Below are positions 51,024 to 58,817 of a stretch of 64,000 bases of DNA, piece by piece. Origin of the DNA: DASQFQ01 sp963805525 (GTDB lineage Bacteria; Actinomycetota; Thermoleophilia; Solirubrobacterales; Solirubrobacteraceae); assembly GCA_963805525.1 (NCBI GenBank), contig CAWDUT010000007.1, forward strand, positions 1,116,001-1,180,000, written 5' to 3'. Both the position numbers and the translations under genes were made by a program. The number at the start of each line of letters is the position of its first letter. Position 1 is the first letter of the stretch. The notes below the pieces were generated by a model, which was not told the DNA's origin, did not search any database, and was given only the letters and a program-made list of their open reading frames with translations.

Positions 51024-51755
51024 CTATGGGCGCTCCTGGTCGTACAGCCGGAGCGCGAACCGCCCCGCCGGGTGCTCGCGCATCGCCCGGACCTCACCGG
51101 CGTAGGGCTCGGGCAGCTCGTCGGGCTGCGGCAGCGGGATGCCGTAGCGCTCGGGGACGAGCACGGCGGCCGACAGCGCGGCGAACGCGAGGTCGGCGGC
51201 GCTGAACTCGTCGCCGCACAGGTACGGCCGGCCGTCGCCCAGCCGGGCCGCGACCTCGTCGAAGTGCCGGCGGACGCGATCGCGTGCGGCGGTCGCGTGC
51301 GCGTCGTCGGAATTCGTGCGGCGGACGATCAGCTTCGACATCAGCGGCAGCATCACCGGCATCCCGGCCCGCTCCCAGCGCGGCACGCCGGGCGTGCCGT
51401 ACTCGTAGATCAGGTCCTCCCGCCCCAGCAGCCGGTGGTACATCCAGCTGCGCGCGTCCGGCCCCAGGTGGTGGTCGAAGCGCGCCTCGAGCGCCGCGGC
51501 CAACGGCTTACGGTAGAGGCCGAGGTGGGCGTGGGCGTCGGCGAAGCGCACGATCTGCGCCGACTCCCGCAGCGGGCCCTTCGGGGTGACGAGCACCGGC
51601 GCCGTCCAGCCGCGGCCGGCCTTCCAGACGTGCGCCCAGTGGATCACCTGCATGTGGCGTTCCTCGCGGTACGGCAGGTGCGCCAACTCGAGCGCCCAGC
51701 GGGCCTTCTCGCAGAAGTGGCTGATCGGGATGGTGATGAGCCGGAGGTCGTCCAC
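51024..51755 (-). CDS. Glutathione S-transferase-fold protein
   Basis: 243 aa with a thioredoxin-like N-terminal domain (ITIPISHFCEKARWALEL, with Ser-His-Phe-Cys near the usual catalytic site) and a helical GST C-terminal domain (CGDEFSAADLAFAAL). Actinobacteria usually rely on mycothiol rather than glutathione, so the thiol partner and activity are uncertain. Starts at GTG 51755, divergent from the LLM gene with 62 bp between. Confidence 0.8.
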   Translation of the reverse strand: MDDLRLITIPISHFCEKARWALELAHLPYREERHMQVIHWAHVWKAGRGWTAPVLVTPKGPLRESAQIVRFADAHAHLGLYRKPLAAALEARFDHHLGPDARSWMYHRLLGREDLIYEYGTPGVPRWERAGMPVMLPLMSKLIVRRTNSDDAHATAARDRVRRHFDEVAARLGDGRPYLCGDEFSAADLAFAALSAAVLVPERYGIPLPQPDELPEPYAGEVRAMREHPAGRFALRLYDQERP

Positions 51756-51817
51756 GGGGACTGGAAACGCTGCCGATCGGCAAAGCTGGCGCGGGGTCCA
51801 GGCCCCATACTGATCGC

Positions 51818-52585
51818 ATGTCGCAGATCCGTGTGTCCGCCCAGCTCCAGCCCCAGCACTCCGACTGGTCCGCCATGCGCCAGGCGTGGGTCGATGCGGA
51901 GGAGCTCGGCGTCGACTGCCTCTTCAACTGGGATCACTTCTATCCGCTCCGTGGCGAGCCGGAAGGCAAGCACTTCGAGTGCCTGACCGTGCTCGGCGCG
52001 ATGGCCGAGGTGACCGAGCGCGTCGAGCTCGGCTCGCTGGTCATCTGCAACGCGTACCGCAACCCCGACTACCTCGCCGACGCCCACCGCACGATCGATC
52101 AGATCTCCGGCGGGCGGGCGATCCTCGGCATCGGCGCAGGCTGGTTCGAGAAGGACTTCGACGAGTACGGCTACGACTTCGGCACGGTCGGCACGCGCCT
52201 GACCCTGCTCGAGGAGGCGATGCCGCGGATCGAGGCGCGCCTGGGCAAGCTCAACCCGCCGCCCGCGCGGCAGCCGATCCCGATCCTGATCGGCGGCGGC
52301 GGCCCGAAGCGCACGCTCAAGCTCGTCGCGCAGTACGGCAACATCTGGCACTCGTTCGGCAGCCCTGACGTCGTGCGCGAGAAGTCCGAGATCCTGCGCG
52401 GGCACTGCGCGGACGTCGGCCGCGACCCGTCCGAGATCGAGATCTCGTGGGGCGCGCAGAACGGCGACTGGGACGAGCTCCTCGACGCCGGTGTCACGCA
52501 CTTCATCCTCGGCGTCTCCGGCAGCGACGCCGGCTACGACCTCGGCCGGCTGCGCGAGCTCGTGCAGTGGAGGGACGCGCGGTGA
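51818..52585 (+). CDS. LLM-class (luciferase-like) oxidoreductase, probably F420-dependent
   Basis: 255 aa TIM-barrel flavin/F420 oxidoreductase. Motifs such as FNWDHFYP, GIGAGWFEKDFDEYG and ILIGGGGPKRTLKL match the F420-dependent subgroup. Substrate unknown. ATG 51818 follows CATACT (51806-51811) by 6 nt. The stop overlaps the GTG of the following PPOX gene (GTGA), so the two are co-translated and probably share the cofactor. Confidence 0.85.
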   Translation: MSQIRVSAQLQPQHSDWSAMRQAWVDAEELGVDCLFNWDHFYPLRGEPEGKHFECLTVLGAMAEVTERVELGSLVICNAYRNPDYLADAHRTIDQISGGRAILGIGAGWFEKDFDEYGYDFGTVGTRLTLLEEAMPRIEARLGKLNPPPARQPIPILIGGGGPKRTLKLVAQYGNIWHSFGSPDVVREKSEILRGHCADVGRDPSEIEISWGAQNGDWDELLDAGVTHFILGVSGSDAGYDLGRLRELVQWRDAR

Positions 52586-52995
52586 TCGTGGACGAGAGCA
52601 CCGAGTTCGGCGCTCGCGTGGCGGCGCACCTGCGCGACGAGATCGTCGCCTGGATGACGGTGGTGGCGCCCAAGAGCGGCCCGATCCCGATGCCGGTGTG
52701 GTTCCTGTGGGAGGGCGGCGAGTCGGTCCTGATGTTCAGCCAGGAGAGCGCGCGGGTGCGCAATCTCGAGGCGAACCCGGTCGTGTCGCTGAACTTCGCC
52801 GGCGATGGCCGCGGCGGCGACATCGTCGTGCTCTCGGGCACCGCCACGATCGGCGGCCCGCCGGCGAACGAGGTCGGCGCCTACGTCCAGAAGTACGAGG
52901 ACCACATCCAGCGCATCGGCCACACGCCGGAGTCGTTCGCCGCGAAGTACTCGGTGCCGGTGCGGATCGAGCTGACCAAGCTACGCGGTCACTAG
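52582..52995 (+). CDS. PPOX-class (pyridoxamine oxidase-fold) F420/flavin enzyme
   Basis: 137 aa split-barrel protein. The MPVWFLWEGGESVLMFS strand pair and VVSLNFAGD segment are typical of the PPOX family of probable F420-dependent enzymes in actinobacteria. Substrate unknown. Begins with GTG overlapping the LLM stop. Confidence 0.82.
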   Translation: MIVDESTEFGARVAAHLRDEIVAWMTVVAPKSGPIPMPVWFLWEGGESVLMFSQESARVRNLEANPVVSLNFAGDGRGGDIVVLSGTATIGGPPANEVGAYVQKYEDHIQRIGHTPESFAAKYSVPVRIELTKLRGH

Positions 52996-53066
52996 CTGCC
53001 TGATTGCGCGGCCGCCGTGCCCGGATGTGCGTGACCCGTGGATGCAGGGCGGTGCACGCCGAAGGG

Positions 53067-53110
53067 GGATCGTGGCAGCGCCACCTCTCCCTTCCGGTGG
53101 GTGCCGATCC
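53067..53110. terminator. Hairpin in the convergent gap between the PPOX and aidB genes
   Basis: GGATCG...GGCA...CCACC on the left pairs with GGTGG...TGCC...GATCC on the right, with small internal loops, in the middle of the 157-bp convergent gap. It probably terminates both units. Nothing else was found in the gap. Confidence 0.5.
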
Positions 53111-53152
53111 TGCGCCGCGGGACGCGTGCAGACGGGTGCGGGGGTCGTGGAA

Positions 53153-54742
53153 TCAGGCAGCCAGCGCCCGCTCGACGATCGCGGAACCGTCGATTCCGCG
53201 CGGGAGCGTGCCGAACACGCGGCCGCGCGCGTCGCCGAGGCGACCGGCGCAGAACGCGTCGGCGACCGCGGGCGGTGCGGTGCGGACGAGCAGCGAGGCC
53301 TGGAAGGCGACCGCTAGGTCCTCGACCGCGCGGCGGGCGAGCCACTGGGCGTCGTCCGACGCCAACTCGGCCAGCGTGGCCGGGAGCCCGTCGAGGTGCG
53401 CGTCGAGCCGGGCGTCGGCGCCGCGCGCCAGCTCGCACTCGGCCAGGAACGCCTGCAGCCCTTCGGGCTCGCGCGCCAGCGCGCGCAGGACGTCGAGGCT
53501 CATGACGTTGCCCGAGCCCTCCCAGATCCCGTTCAGCGGCGCGTCGCGCAGCAGCTGCGGCATCGGCGACTCCTCGACGTAGCCGTTGCCGCCGAGGCAC
53601 TCGAGCGCCTCGACCGCGTGCGGGGTCGCGCGCTTGCAGACCCAGTACTTGAGGACCGCGGTCGCGAAGCGCCGCAGCCGGTTGTCCTCCTCGTCGTAGG
53701 CGCGCGCGAGCCGCATCGCGGTCGCGGTGGCGGCCTCGGACTCGATCGCCAGGTCGGCGAGCACGTTGAGCATCAGCGGCTTCTCGATCAGCGGACCGCC
53801 GAAGGCGCTGCGCCCGCGGGCGTGGTTGATGGCCTCGGCCACGCCGCGGCGCATCCCGGCGGCTGAGCCGATCACGCAGTCGAGCCGCGTGTGGGTGACC
53901 ATCTCGATGATCGTCGGGACGCCGCGCCCCTCCTCCCCCAGCCGGCGCGCGGCGACGCCGCGGAACTCGACCTCGGAGGACGGCAGCGAGCGCGTGCCGA
54001 GCTTGTCCTTCAGCCGCTGGATCTCGAAGCCCTGGCCGGGCTCGACGACGAAGCAGGTCAGCCCGGCCGGCAGCTGGGCGAGCACGAGGAAGACGTCGCA
54101 CATCGGCGCCGAGCAGAACCACTTGTGGCCGGTGAGCTCGTAGACGCCGTCGCCGGCCGGCTCGGCCCGGGTGGTGTTGGCGCGCACGTCCGAGCCGCCC
54201 TGCTTCTCGGTCATCGCCATGCCCGAGAGCGCGCCGCGGTCGTAGTCCGGCATCGTCAATCGCGGCTCCCACTCGGCCGCCAGCGCCGGGTCGCGCCGCA
54301 GCGCCGGGATCGCCGAGTAGGTCATGGAGACCGGGCACATCACACCGGCGTTCGCCTGCGACCAGAGGCTGAACAGCGCGGCCCGCGCCACGTGCGCACC
54401 GGGGCGAGGATCGCGCCACGGCAGCGCGTGGATCTCGCGCTCGACCGCGCCGCGCAGCAGCCAGTGCCACGACGGATCGAGCTCGATCTGGTCGACGCGG
54501 CGGCCGTAGCGGTCGTGGGTCTTCAGCCGCGGCTGGTTGCGCTCGGCGCGGCGGCCGTGCTCCTGCGCGGTGGCCGAGCCGGCCACGGCGCCGGTGTCGC
54601 GCGCGCGGTCGACGGCCCACGCGCCGCCTTCGCGCACGAGCGCCTCGCGCAGCGCGAGGTCGGCTTCGAAGAAGTTGGTCCCCTCCAGCGGGGAGGCCTG
54701 ATTGACGACCTCGTGGGTCGCGTTCGTCCGCAGCGTGTCCAC
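53153..54742 (-). CDS. aidB: AidB-like acyl-CoA dehydrogenase (DNA alkylation response)
   Basis: Flavoprotein of the acyl-CoA dehydrogenase family, 529 aa. It matches E. coli AidB along its length: LEGTNFFEADLALREA, NQPRL, MCPVSMTYSAIP, MTEKQGGSDVRANTTRAE, GHKWFCSAP, LKDKLGTRS, TRLDCVIGSAAGMRR and SIWEGSG-type (GIWEGSGN). AidB proteins bind DNA and limit alkylation damage by an unsettled mechanism. The GTG at 54742 follows TAGTCT by 7 nt; the hexamer overlaps the ftsI TAG stop, so it has its own promoter although it directly follows ftsI. Confidence 0.92.
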   Translation of the reverse strand: MDTLRTNATHEVVNQASPLEGTNFFEADLALREALVREGGAWAVDRARDTGAVAGSATAQEHGRRAERNQPRLKTHDRYGRRVDQIELDPSWHWLLRGAVEREIHALPWRDPRPGAHVARAALFSLWSQANAGVMCPVSMTYSAIPALRRDPALAAEWEPRLTMPDYDRGALSGMAMTEKQGGSDVRANTTRAEPAGDGVYELTGHKWFCSAPMCDVFLVLAQLPAGLTCFVVEPGQGFEIQRLKDKLGTRSLPSSEVEFRGVAARRLGEEGRGVPTIIEMVTHTRLDCVIGSAAGMRRGVAEAINHARGRSAFGGPLIEKPLMLNVLADLAIESEAATATAMRLARAYDEEDNRLRRFATAVLKYWVCKRATPHAVEALECLGGNGYVEESPMPQLLRDAPLNGIWEGSGNVMSLDVLRALAREPEGLQAFLAECELARGADARLDAHLDGLPATLAELASDDAQWLARRAVEDLAVAFQASLLVRTAPPAVADAFCAGRLGDARGRVFGTLPRGIDGSAIVERALAA

Positions 54743-54752
54743 GCTAGGGAGA

Positions 54753-56414
54753 CTAACCCGGCGGGATGCGCAGGTAGTTCAGTGCGAAGGAGGTGATCTC
54801 CTTCCACGCCGGCGCCGCCACCTCGCCGCCGTAGATGTCGCCCTTGGGCTCGTCGACCATGACGGTCACGAGCAGCTTCGGGCGCCGCGCGGGCGCGAAG
54901 CCGACGAACGACGCGACGTACTTGTCCTTCGAGTAGCCGCCGGTGACGGGGTCGGGCTTCTGCGCCGTGCCGGTCTTGCCGGCCAGCTCGTAGCCCTTGA
55001 TGGCGGCGCCGGACGCGGTGCCGCCCGGACCGAGCACGCCCTCGAGCATCTTGCGCAGCGACGAAGCGGTTGCCTCGGTGATGACCCGGTGGCCCTGGTG
55101 GGGCGGCATCGGCTTGCCGTTGACCTTCTCGACGATGTGGGCGGGCCGCAGGACGCCGCCGTTGGCGATCGCCGAGTACGCGACCGCCATCTGCATCGGC
55201 GTGACCGCGATGCCCTGGCCGATCGGGAGGTTGCCCATCGAGGCGCCGGAGTACTTGGCGAGCGGGAGCACGATGCCGCTCTCCTCGCCCGGGAGGTCGG
55301 TGCCGGTCGGCTTGCCGAAGCCGAAGCGCCGCACCCACTGGTCGAACATCTTGGCGCCGAGCCGCAGGCCGATCGTGACGGCGCCGACGTTGGAGGACTG
55401 CTGGAGGATCTGGCCCGTGGTCAGGGTGATCGGGCCGCGCACGTGGGACTCGCCGATCACGCGGTCGTAGAGGCGGATCGTCGGCGGCAGGTTGAACTTC
55501 GTCCCCGGGGTCACCTCGTGCTGCTCGAGCGCGCCCGCGACGGTGAAGGCCTTGAACGTCGAGCCGGGCTCGTAGGTGGTGGCGACCGCGCGGTTCTGGC
55601 GTGCGTAGTCGGGCGCGTCGCCGGGGTTGTTGGCGTTGACGCGAGGCCAGTTGGCGAGCGCGAGCAGCGCGCCGCTGCGCGGGTCCATCACGATCGCGGT
55701 GGCGCCGCGCGGGCGCCAGGTCTCGCCGACCTGGGCGAGCACCTGCTCAGCCTTGTCCTGGATCGCCTCGTCGAGCGTCAGCGTGACGTCCTGCCCCGGC
55801 TTCTCCCGGCGCGTCTCGCGCAGCTCGATCGCCTGGCCGAGCGCGTCCTTGGTCAGGCGCCGCTCGCCGTCGCTGCCGTGGAGCTGGCCGTCGAGCGAGT
55901 ACTCGAGCCCGGAGAGGCCGCTGCCCTCGGCGCCGACGCTGCCGATCAGCTGCGAGGCGAGGAAGTCGCGCGGGTAGGTGCGGCGCGCCTCGGGGATGAA
56001 CTCGAGGCCCGCGATCTTCATGCGCTGGACGCGGCGGGCGCGGATCGCCGGCACCTGGTGGGCGAGGTACGCGAAGCCGGTGTCGCGGCGGGTGAGCTGG
56101 CGCAGCAGCGTGTCCTGGTCGACGCCGAGCGGCTTGGCGATCTTCTGCGCCACCCGCTGCGGATCCTTGACCAGGTACGGCGTGACGGCGACGGTCGTCG
56201 CGGGCTGGGAGACCGCGAGCTCGATCCCGTTGCGGTCGGTGATCGCGCCGCGGCGGGCGGGGACGGTGACCTTGGCGGTCTGCTGCGTGGCGGCGACCTT
56301 GCGCAGCGTGTCGGCCTTCACGACGCCGAGCCACGTGGCGCGGAGCCCGGCGAGGCCGAGCATGCACAGGAAGACGGCGAAGAGGAGGCCGATCCGTCGT
56401 TCGATCAGCCGCAC
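54753..56414 (-). CDS. ftsI: Septal peptidoglycan transpeptidase FtsI (class B PBP)
   Basis: Cross-links septal peptidoglycan. 553 aa: short cytoplasmic end, one transmembrane helix (residues 8-25), a PBP dimerisation domain with RRGAITDRNG, and a transpeptidase domain with the active-site motifs STFK (Ser285), SSN (340-342) and KTG (480-482). The GTG at 56414 is 4 nt after the ftsL stop. Confidence 0.95.
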   Translation of the reverse strand: MRLIERRIGLLFAVFLCMLGLAGLRATWLGVVKADTLRKVAATQQTAKVTVPARRGAITDRNGIELAVSQPATTVAVTPYLVKDPQRVAQKIAKPLGVDQDTLLRQLTRRDTGFAYLAHQVPAIRARRVQRMKIAGLEFIPEARRTYPRDFLASQLIGSVGAEGSGLSGLEYSLDGQLHGSDGERRLTKDALGQAIELRETRREKPGQDVTLTLDEAIQDKAEQVLAQVGETWRPRGATAIVMDPRSGALLALANWPRVNANNPGDAPDYARQNRAVATTYEPGSTFKAFTVAGALEQHEVTPGTKFNLPPTIRLYDRVIGESHVRGPITLTTGQILQQSSNVGAVTIGLRLGAKMFDQWVRRFGFGKPTGTDLPGEESGIVLPLAKYSGASMGNLPIGQGIAVTPMQMAVAYSAIANGGVLRPAHIVEKVNGKPMPPHQGHRVITEATASSLRKMLEGVLGPGGTASGAAIKGYELAGKTGTAQKPDPVTGGYSKDKYVASFVGFAPARRPKLLVTVMVDEPKGDIYGGEVAAPAWKEITSFALNYLRIPPG

Positions 56415-56418
56415 GCGG

Positions 56419-57138
56419 TCAACCGGTGGGCGCTGTCGTCGTCGGCGTCGTGACGGTGGCGGGCTGGACCGTTGCGGCCGGCGTCGGCACCGGCGTCACG
56501 GCCGGGGCGACCGGCGTGGCCGCGGGGGTCGCGGCCGGTGTGGCGGCGACGGTGGGCGCCGTCGTCACGGGCGTGACCGGCGCCATCAACGAGCCGGGCA
56601 TGACTCCGTGGTTGCCCATCAGCGCCTTCGCGTCGTCGCTCGGCGCGCGCATCCGGCGCGCGGCCAGGCGGCCGTCGGTCCCGCCGCGCACGCGCAGGTA
56701 GTGGACCTCGCCGGCGGCCGGGGTGACCATGCCGCTGGTGTCGGCGGCGGCGCGGATGCGCTCGCCCGACGCGAGCCGCGCGATCCTCGCCTCCATGTCG
56801 GAGTTCTGGCGCTCGAGCGTCGCGCTGGTCTCGACCGCGCGCGAGATGCCGGAGTTGAGCTTCAGCATCGACACCTGCATCGCGACGATCCCCATCAGCG
56901 CGACGCCGATGAAGCAGATCCACACCCGCCCGCGCAGGAGGCGGTCGATGACGCGGTGGTCGGGGAGCGCCTTGATGCGGTCGAAGACGCCGGTGACCGG
57001 CCGCGGGGGCATCGGCACCGCGCGCGGGCGGGAAACCGTCCCCACCCGCCCCCCGGAGACGCGACGCGGGAGCGTCGCCCCGCGGGCGGTCGTGCGGGCG
57101 CGCGCGGCGTGGCGCTCGGCGGCGGTGGCTGCGGGCAT
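56419..57138 (-). CDS. ftsL: FtsL-like septum protein with extended Pro/Thr/Ala tail
   Basis: 239 aa between rsmH and ftsI, the canonical ftsL position. It has a basic N-terminal region of about 70 residues, one transmembrane helix (about 72-92) and a short coiled-coil (KLNSGISRAVETSATLERQNSDMEARIARL), as in FtsL. Unlike the usual 90-120-aa FtsL it continues with about 55 residues of Pro/Thr/Ala/Val low-complexity sequence in the extracytoplasmic space. Identity rests on topology and position. ATG overlaps the rsmH stop by one base (TGATG). Confidence 0.78.
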   Translation of the reverse strand: MPAATAAERHAARARTTARGATLPRRVSGGRVGTVSRPRAVPMPPRPVTGVFDRIKALPDHRVIDRLLRGRVWICFIGVALMGIVAMQVSMLKLNSGISRAVETSATLERQNSDMEARIARLASGERIRAAADTSGMVTPAAGEVHYLRVRGGTDGRLAARRMRAPSDDAKALMGNHGVMPGSLMAPVTPVTTAPTVAATPAATPAATPVAPAVTPVPTPAATVQPATVTTPTTTAPTG

Positions 57139-58070
57139 CAGGGGGTCTCCAGCTTGCGGGCGGCCCGCAGTCGGGCGCTCTTCGCGCGCGGGTTCTGGGC
57201 GATCTCGCCCGGGGTCGGGACGACGGAGCGGCGGAACACGAGCTCGGCCTCGGGCGTGCGGCCGCACGCGCAGACCGGCAGGTCGGGCGGGCAGATGCAG
57301 CCCTGCAGACGGTCGGCGAGGAAGCGCTTGACGCGCCGGTCCTCCAGCGAATGGAACGAGATCGCGGCCAGCCGGCCGGTCGGGTGCAGCAGCTGCCAGG
57401 CGAGCGGGAGCGCGTCGTCGAGCTGCTCGAGCTCGCCGTTGACGGCGATCCGGATCGCCTGGAAGCTGCGCTTGGCCGGGTGGCCGCCGCCGAACCGCGC
57501 GGGCGCGGGGATCGCGGCGGTGATGGCGTCGCCCAGCTCGAAGGTGGTGGAAAGTGGGCGGCGGCGGACGATCTCCCCCGCGATCCGGTCGGAGTAGCGC
57601 TCCTCGCCGTACTCGCGCAGCGTGCGCGCGAGGCGGCGGCGCTCCCACGTGTTGACGATCTCGGCGGCGTTGAGGTCCTGCGCCGGGTCCATGCGCATGT
57701 CGAGCGGCGCGTCGTAGGCGTAGGAGAAGCCGCGCTCGCGCGTGTCGACCTGCATCGAGGACATCCCTAGGTCGAGGTAGACGAGGTCGGCCTCGAAGCC
57801 CTCCTCCTGCAGCAGCTCGAGCCCGTGGGCGAAGTCGGCGCGGATGAAGCGCGTACGGCACTCGACCTCGGCGGCCAGCTCGGCGAAGGCCTCCTCGGCC
57901 AGCGGGTCGCGATCGATGCCGACGAGCAGCCCGGCGGGGCCGAGGCGCTCGGCGACGAGGCGGCCGTGACCGCCGGCCCCGACCGTGCAGTCGACCGCGA
58001 CCTGGCCCGGCTGGGGGTCCAGAGCCTCGATCAGCTCCCCGGCGAGGACGGGGACGTGCGTGCGTGGCAT
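57138..58070 (-). CDS. rsmH: 16S rRNA (cytosine-1402-N4)-methyltransferase
   Basis: Methylates N4 of C1402 in 16S rRNA. 310 aa: HVPVLAGELIEAL at the start, DCTVGAGGHGR SAM loop, LDLGMSSMQVD, SFHSLEDRRVKRF and a C-terminal cysteine-containing CICPPDLPVCACG. ATG 58070 lies 1 nt after the mraZ stop; the longer upstream frame runs inside mraZ. Confidence 0.95.
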   Translation of the reverse strand: MPRTHVPVLAGELIEALDPQPGQVAVDCTVGAGGHGRLVAERLGPAGLLVGIDRDPLAEEAFAELAAEVECRTRFIRADFAHGLELLQEEGFEADLVYLDLGMSSMQVDTRERGFSYAYDAPLDMRMDPAQDLNAAEIVNTWERRRLARTLREYGEERYSDRIAGEIVRRRPLSTTFELGDAITAAIPAPARFGGGHPAKRSFQAIRIAVNGELEQLDDALPLAWQLLHPTGRLAAISFHSLEDRRVKRFLADRLQGCICPPDLPVCACGRTPEAELVFRRSVVPTPGEIAQNPRAKSARLRAARKLETP

Positions 58071-58071
58071 G

Positions 58072-58506
58072 TCAAGCAGGATGGCCAAGAGACGATGTGA
58101 GGTCAGGCGCTCGCGCCGTGAGGTCGGTGTCGTAGGCCTTCCAGGCGTCCAGATCCCAGAGCTCGAGCGAGTCCCCCGCGCCAACGATCATCACCTGGCG
58201 ATCGATCGAAGCGTGCTCGCGATGGGAGGGCGGCAGCATCACGCGCCCAGCGCTGTCGAGCTCGACGTCGGCGGCGTTCCCGTGAAAGAACCGCCGGAGC
58301 TCGCGCGCCTCGGGCGAGAAGGGATTCAACCCAGCGAGGGCTGCTTCCGTCATCGCCGAATAGGTCTGTTCGGGATAGACGCTGATGCAGCGATCCACGC
58401 CCTTGACGAGGAAGACCGGACCCGCCAGTTGCGTGCGGAACTTCGAAGGCACCGTGAGCCGGTGCTTCGCGTCCAGCGTGTGCTCGAAGTTGCCGTTGAA
58501 GGCCAA
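58072..58506 (-). CDS. mraZ: Transcriptional regulator MraZ
   Basis: Double AbrB-like (SpoVT) DNA-binding protein that regulates the dcw operon. 144 aa with two repeats: HTLDAKHRLTVPSKFR and ELDSAGRVMLPPSHR. The start is TTG at 58506; an ATG at 58513 is out of frame. Preceded by an 85-nt leader and a promoter that carries two MraZ-type boxes, consistent with autorepression. Confidence 0.95.
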   Translation of the reverse strand: MAFNGNFEHTLDAKHRLTVPSKFRTQLAGPVFLVKGVDRCISVYPEQTYSAMTEAALAGLNPFSPEARELRRFFHGNAADVELDSAGRVMLPPSHREHASIDRQVMIVGAGDSLELWDLDAWKAYDTDLTARAPDLTSSLGHPA

Positions 58507-58817
58507 GGCTCATGTGGTCCGTAAGGAGGGAGTCGAGTCGATCCGAGGTGGCGGAGTGGGAGGAGCCCCGCCACCCCGGACCGGCTGTTCCGTGGGGAAG
58601 CTACCCCACTCTGCCCCACTCTGCAACACAAATATCGTCATCCGTCCCACAAAGCTTGAGCCGGGTCCGCGAAGTGACCGTTTTTCCCTGCAAATGCGCG
58701 GTGTTTCAGGGTGGGTGGAGTGAGGACCCCAAACCGGTGTGACGTGCAGTTCCGCGTGCAGGAGATGGGGTTGCAGCCCGAATTGCAGTCCGCTGGACCT
58801 CGCCCTACGCTGCTCGG
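58507..58817. other. Divergent intergenic region between mraZ and the DUF3352-like lipoprotein gene
   Basis: 311 bp without an ORF I can support. From the mraZ side it holds the leader with an 8-bp-arm hairpin (GGTGGCGG/CCGCCACC at 58547-58575), the promoter and MraZ boxes (58598-58626), an AT-richer stretch (58627-58700) and, at 58806-58811, the TACGCT element of the rightward gene. The part between about 58640 and 58800 shows nothing else. Confidence 0.6.
58598..58626 (-). promoter_or_regulatory. mraZ/dcw promoter with two MraZ-box repeats in the spacer
   Basis: Minus strand: TTGCAG (58626-58621), 17-nt spacer, TAGCTT (58603-58598). The spacer contains two TGGGG direct repeats (58618-58614 and 58608-58604) spaced 10 bp apart, as described for MraZ operators (TGGGN with 5-nt gaps). 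Binding would block RNA polymerase. Confidence 0.65.
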
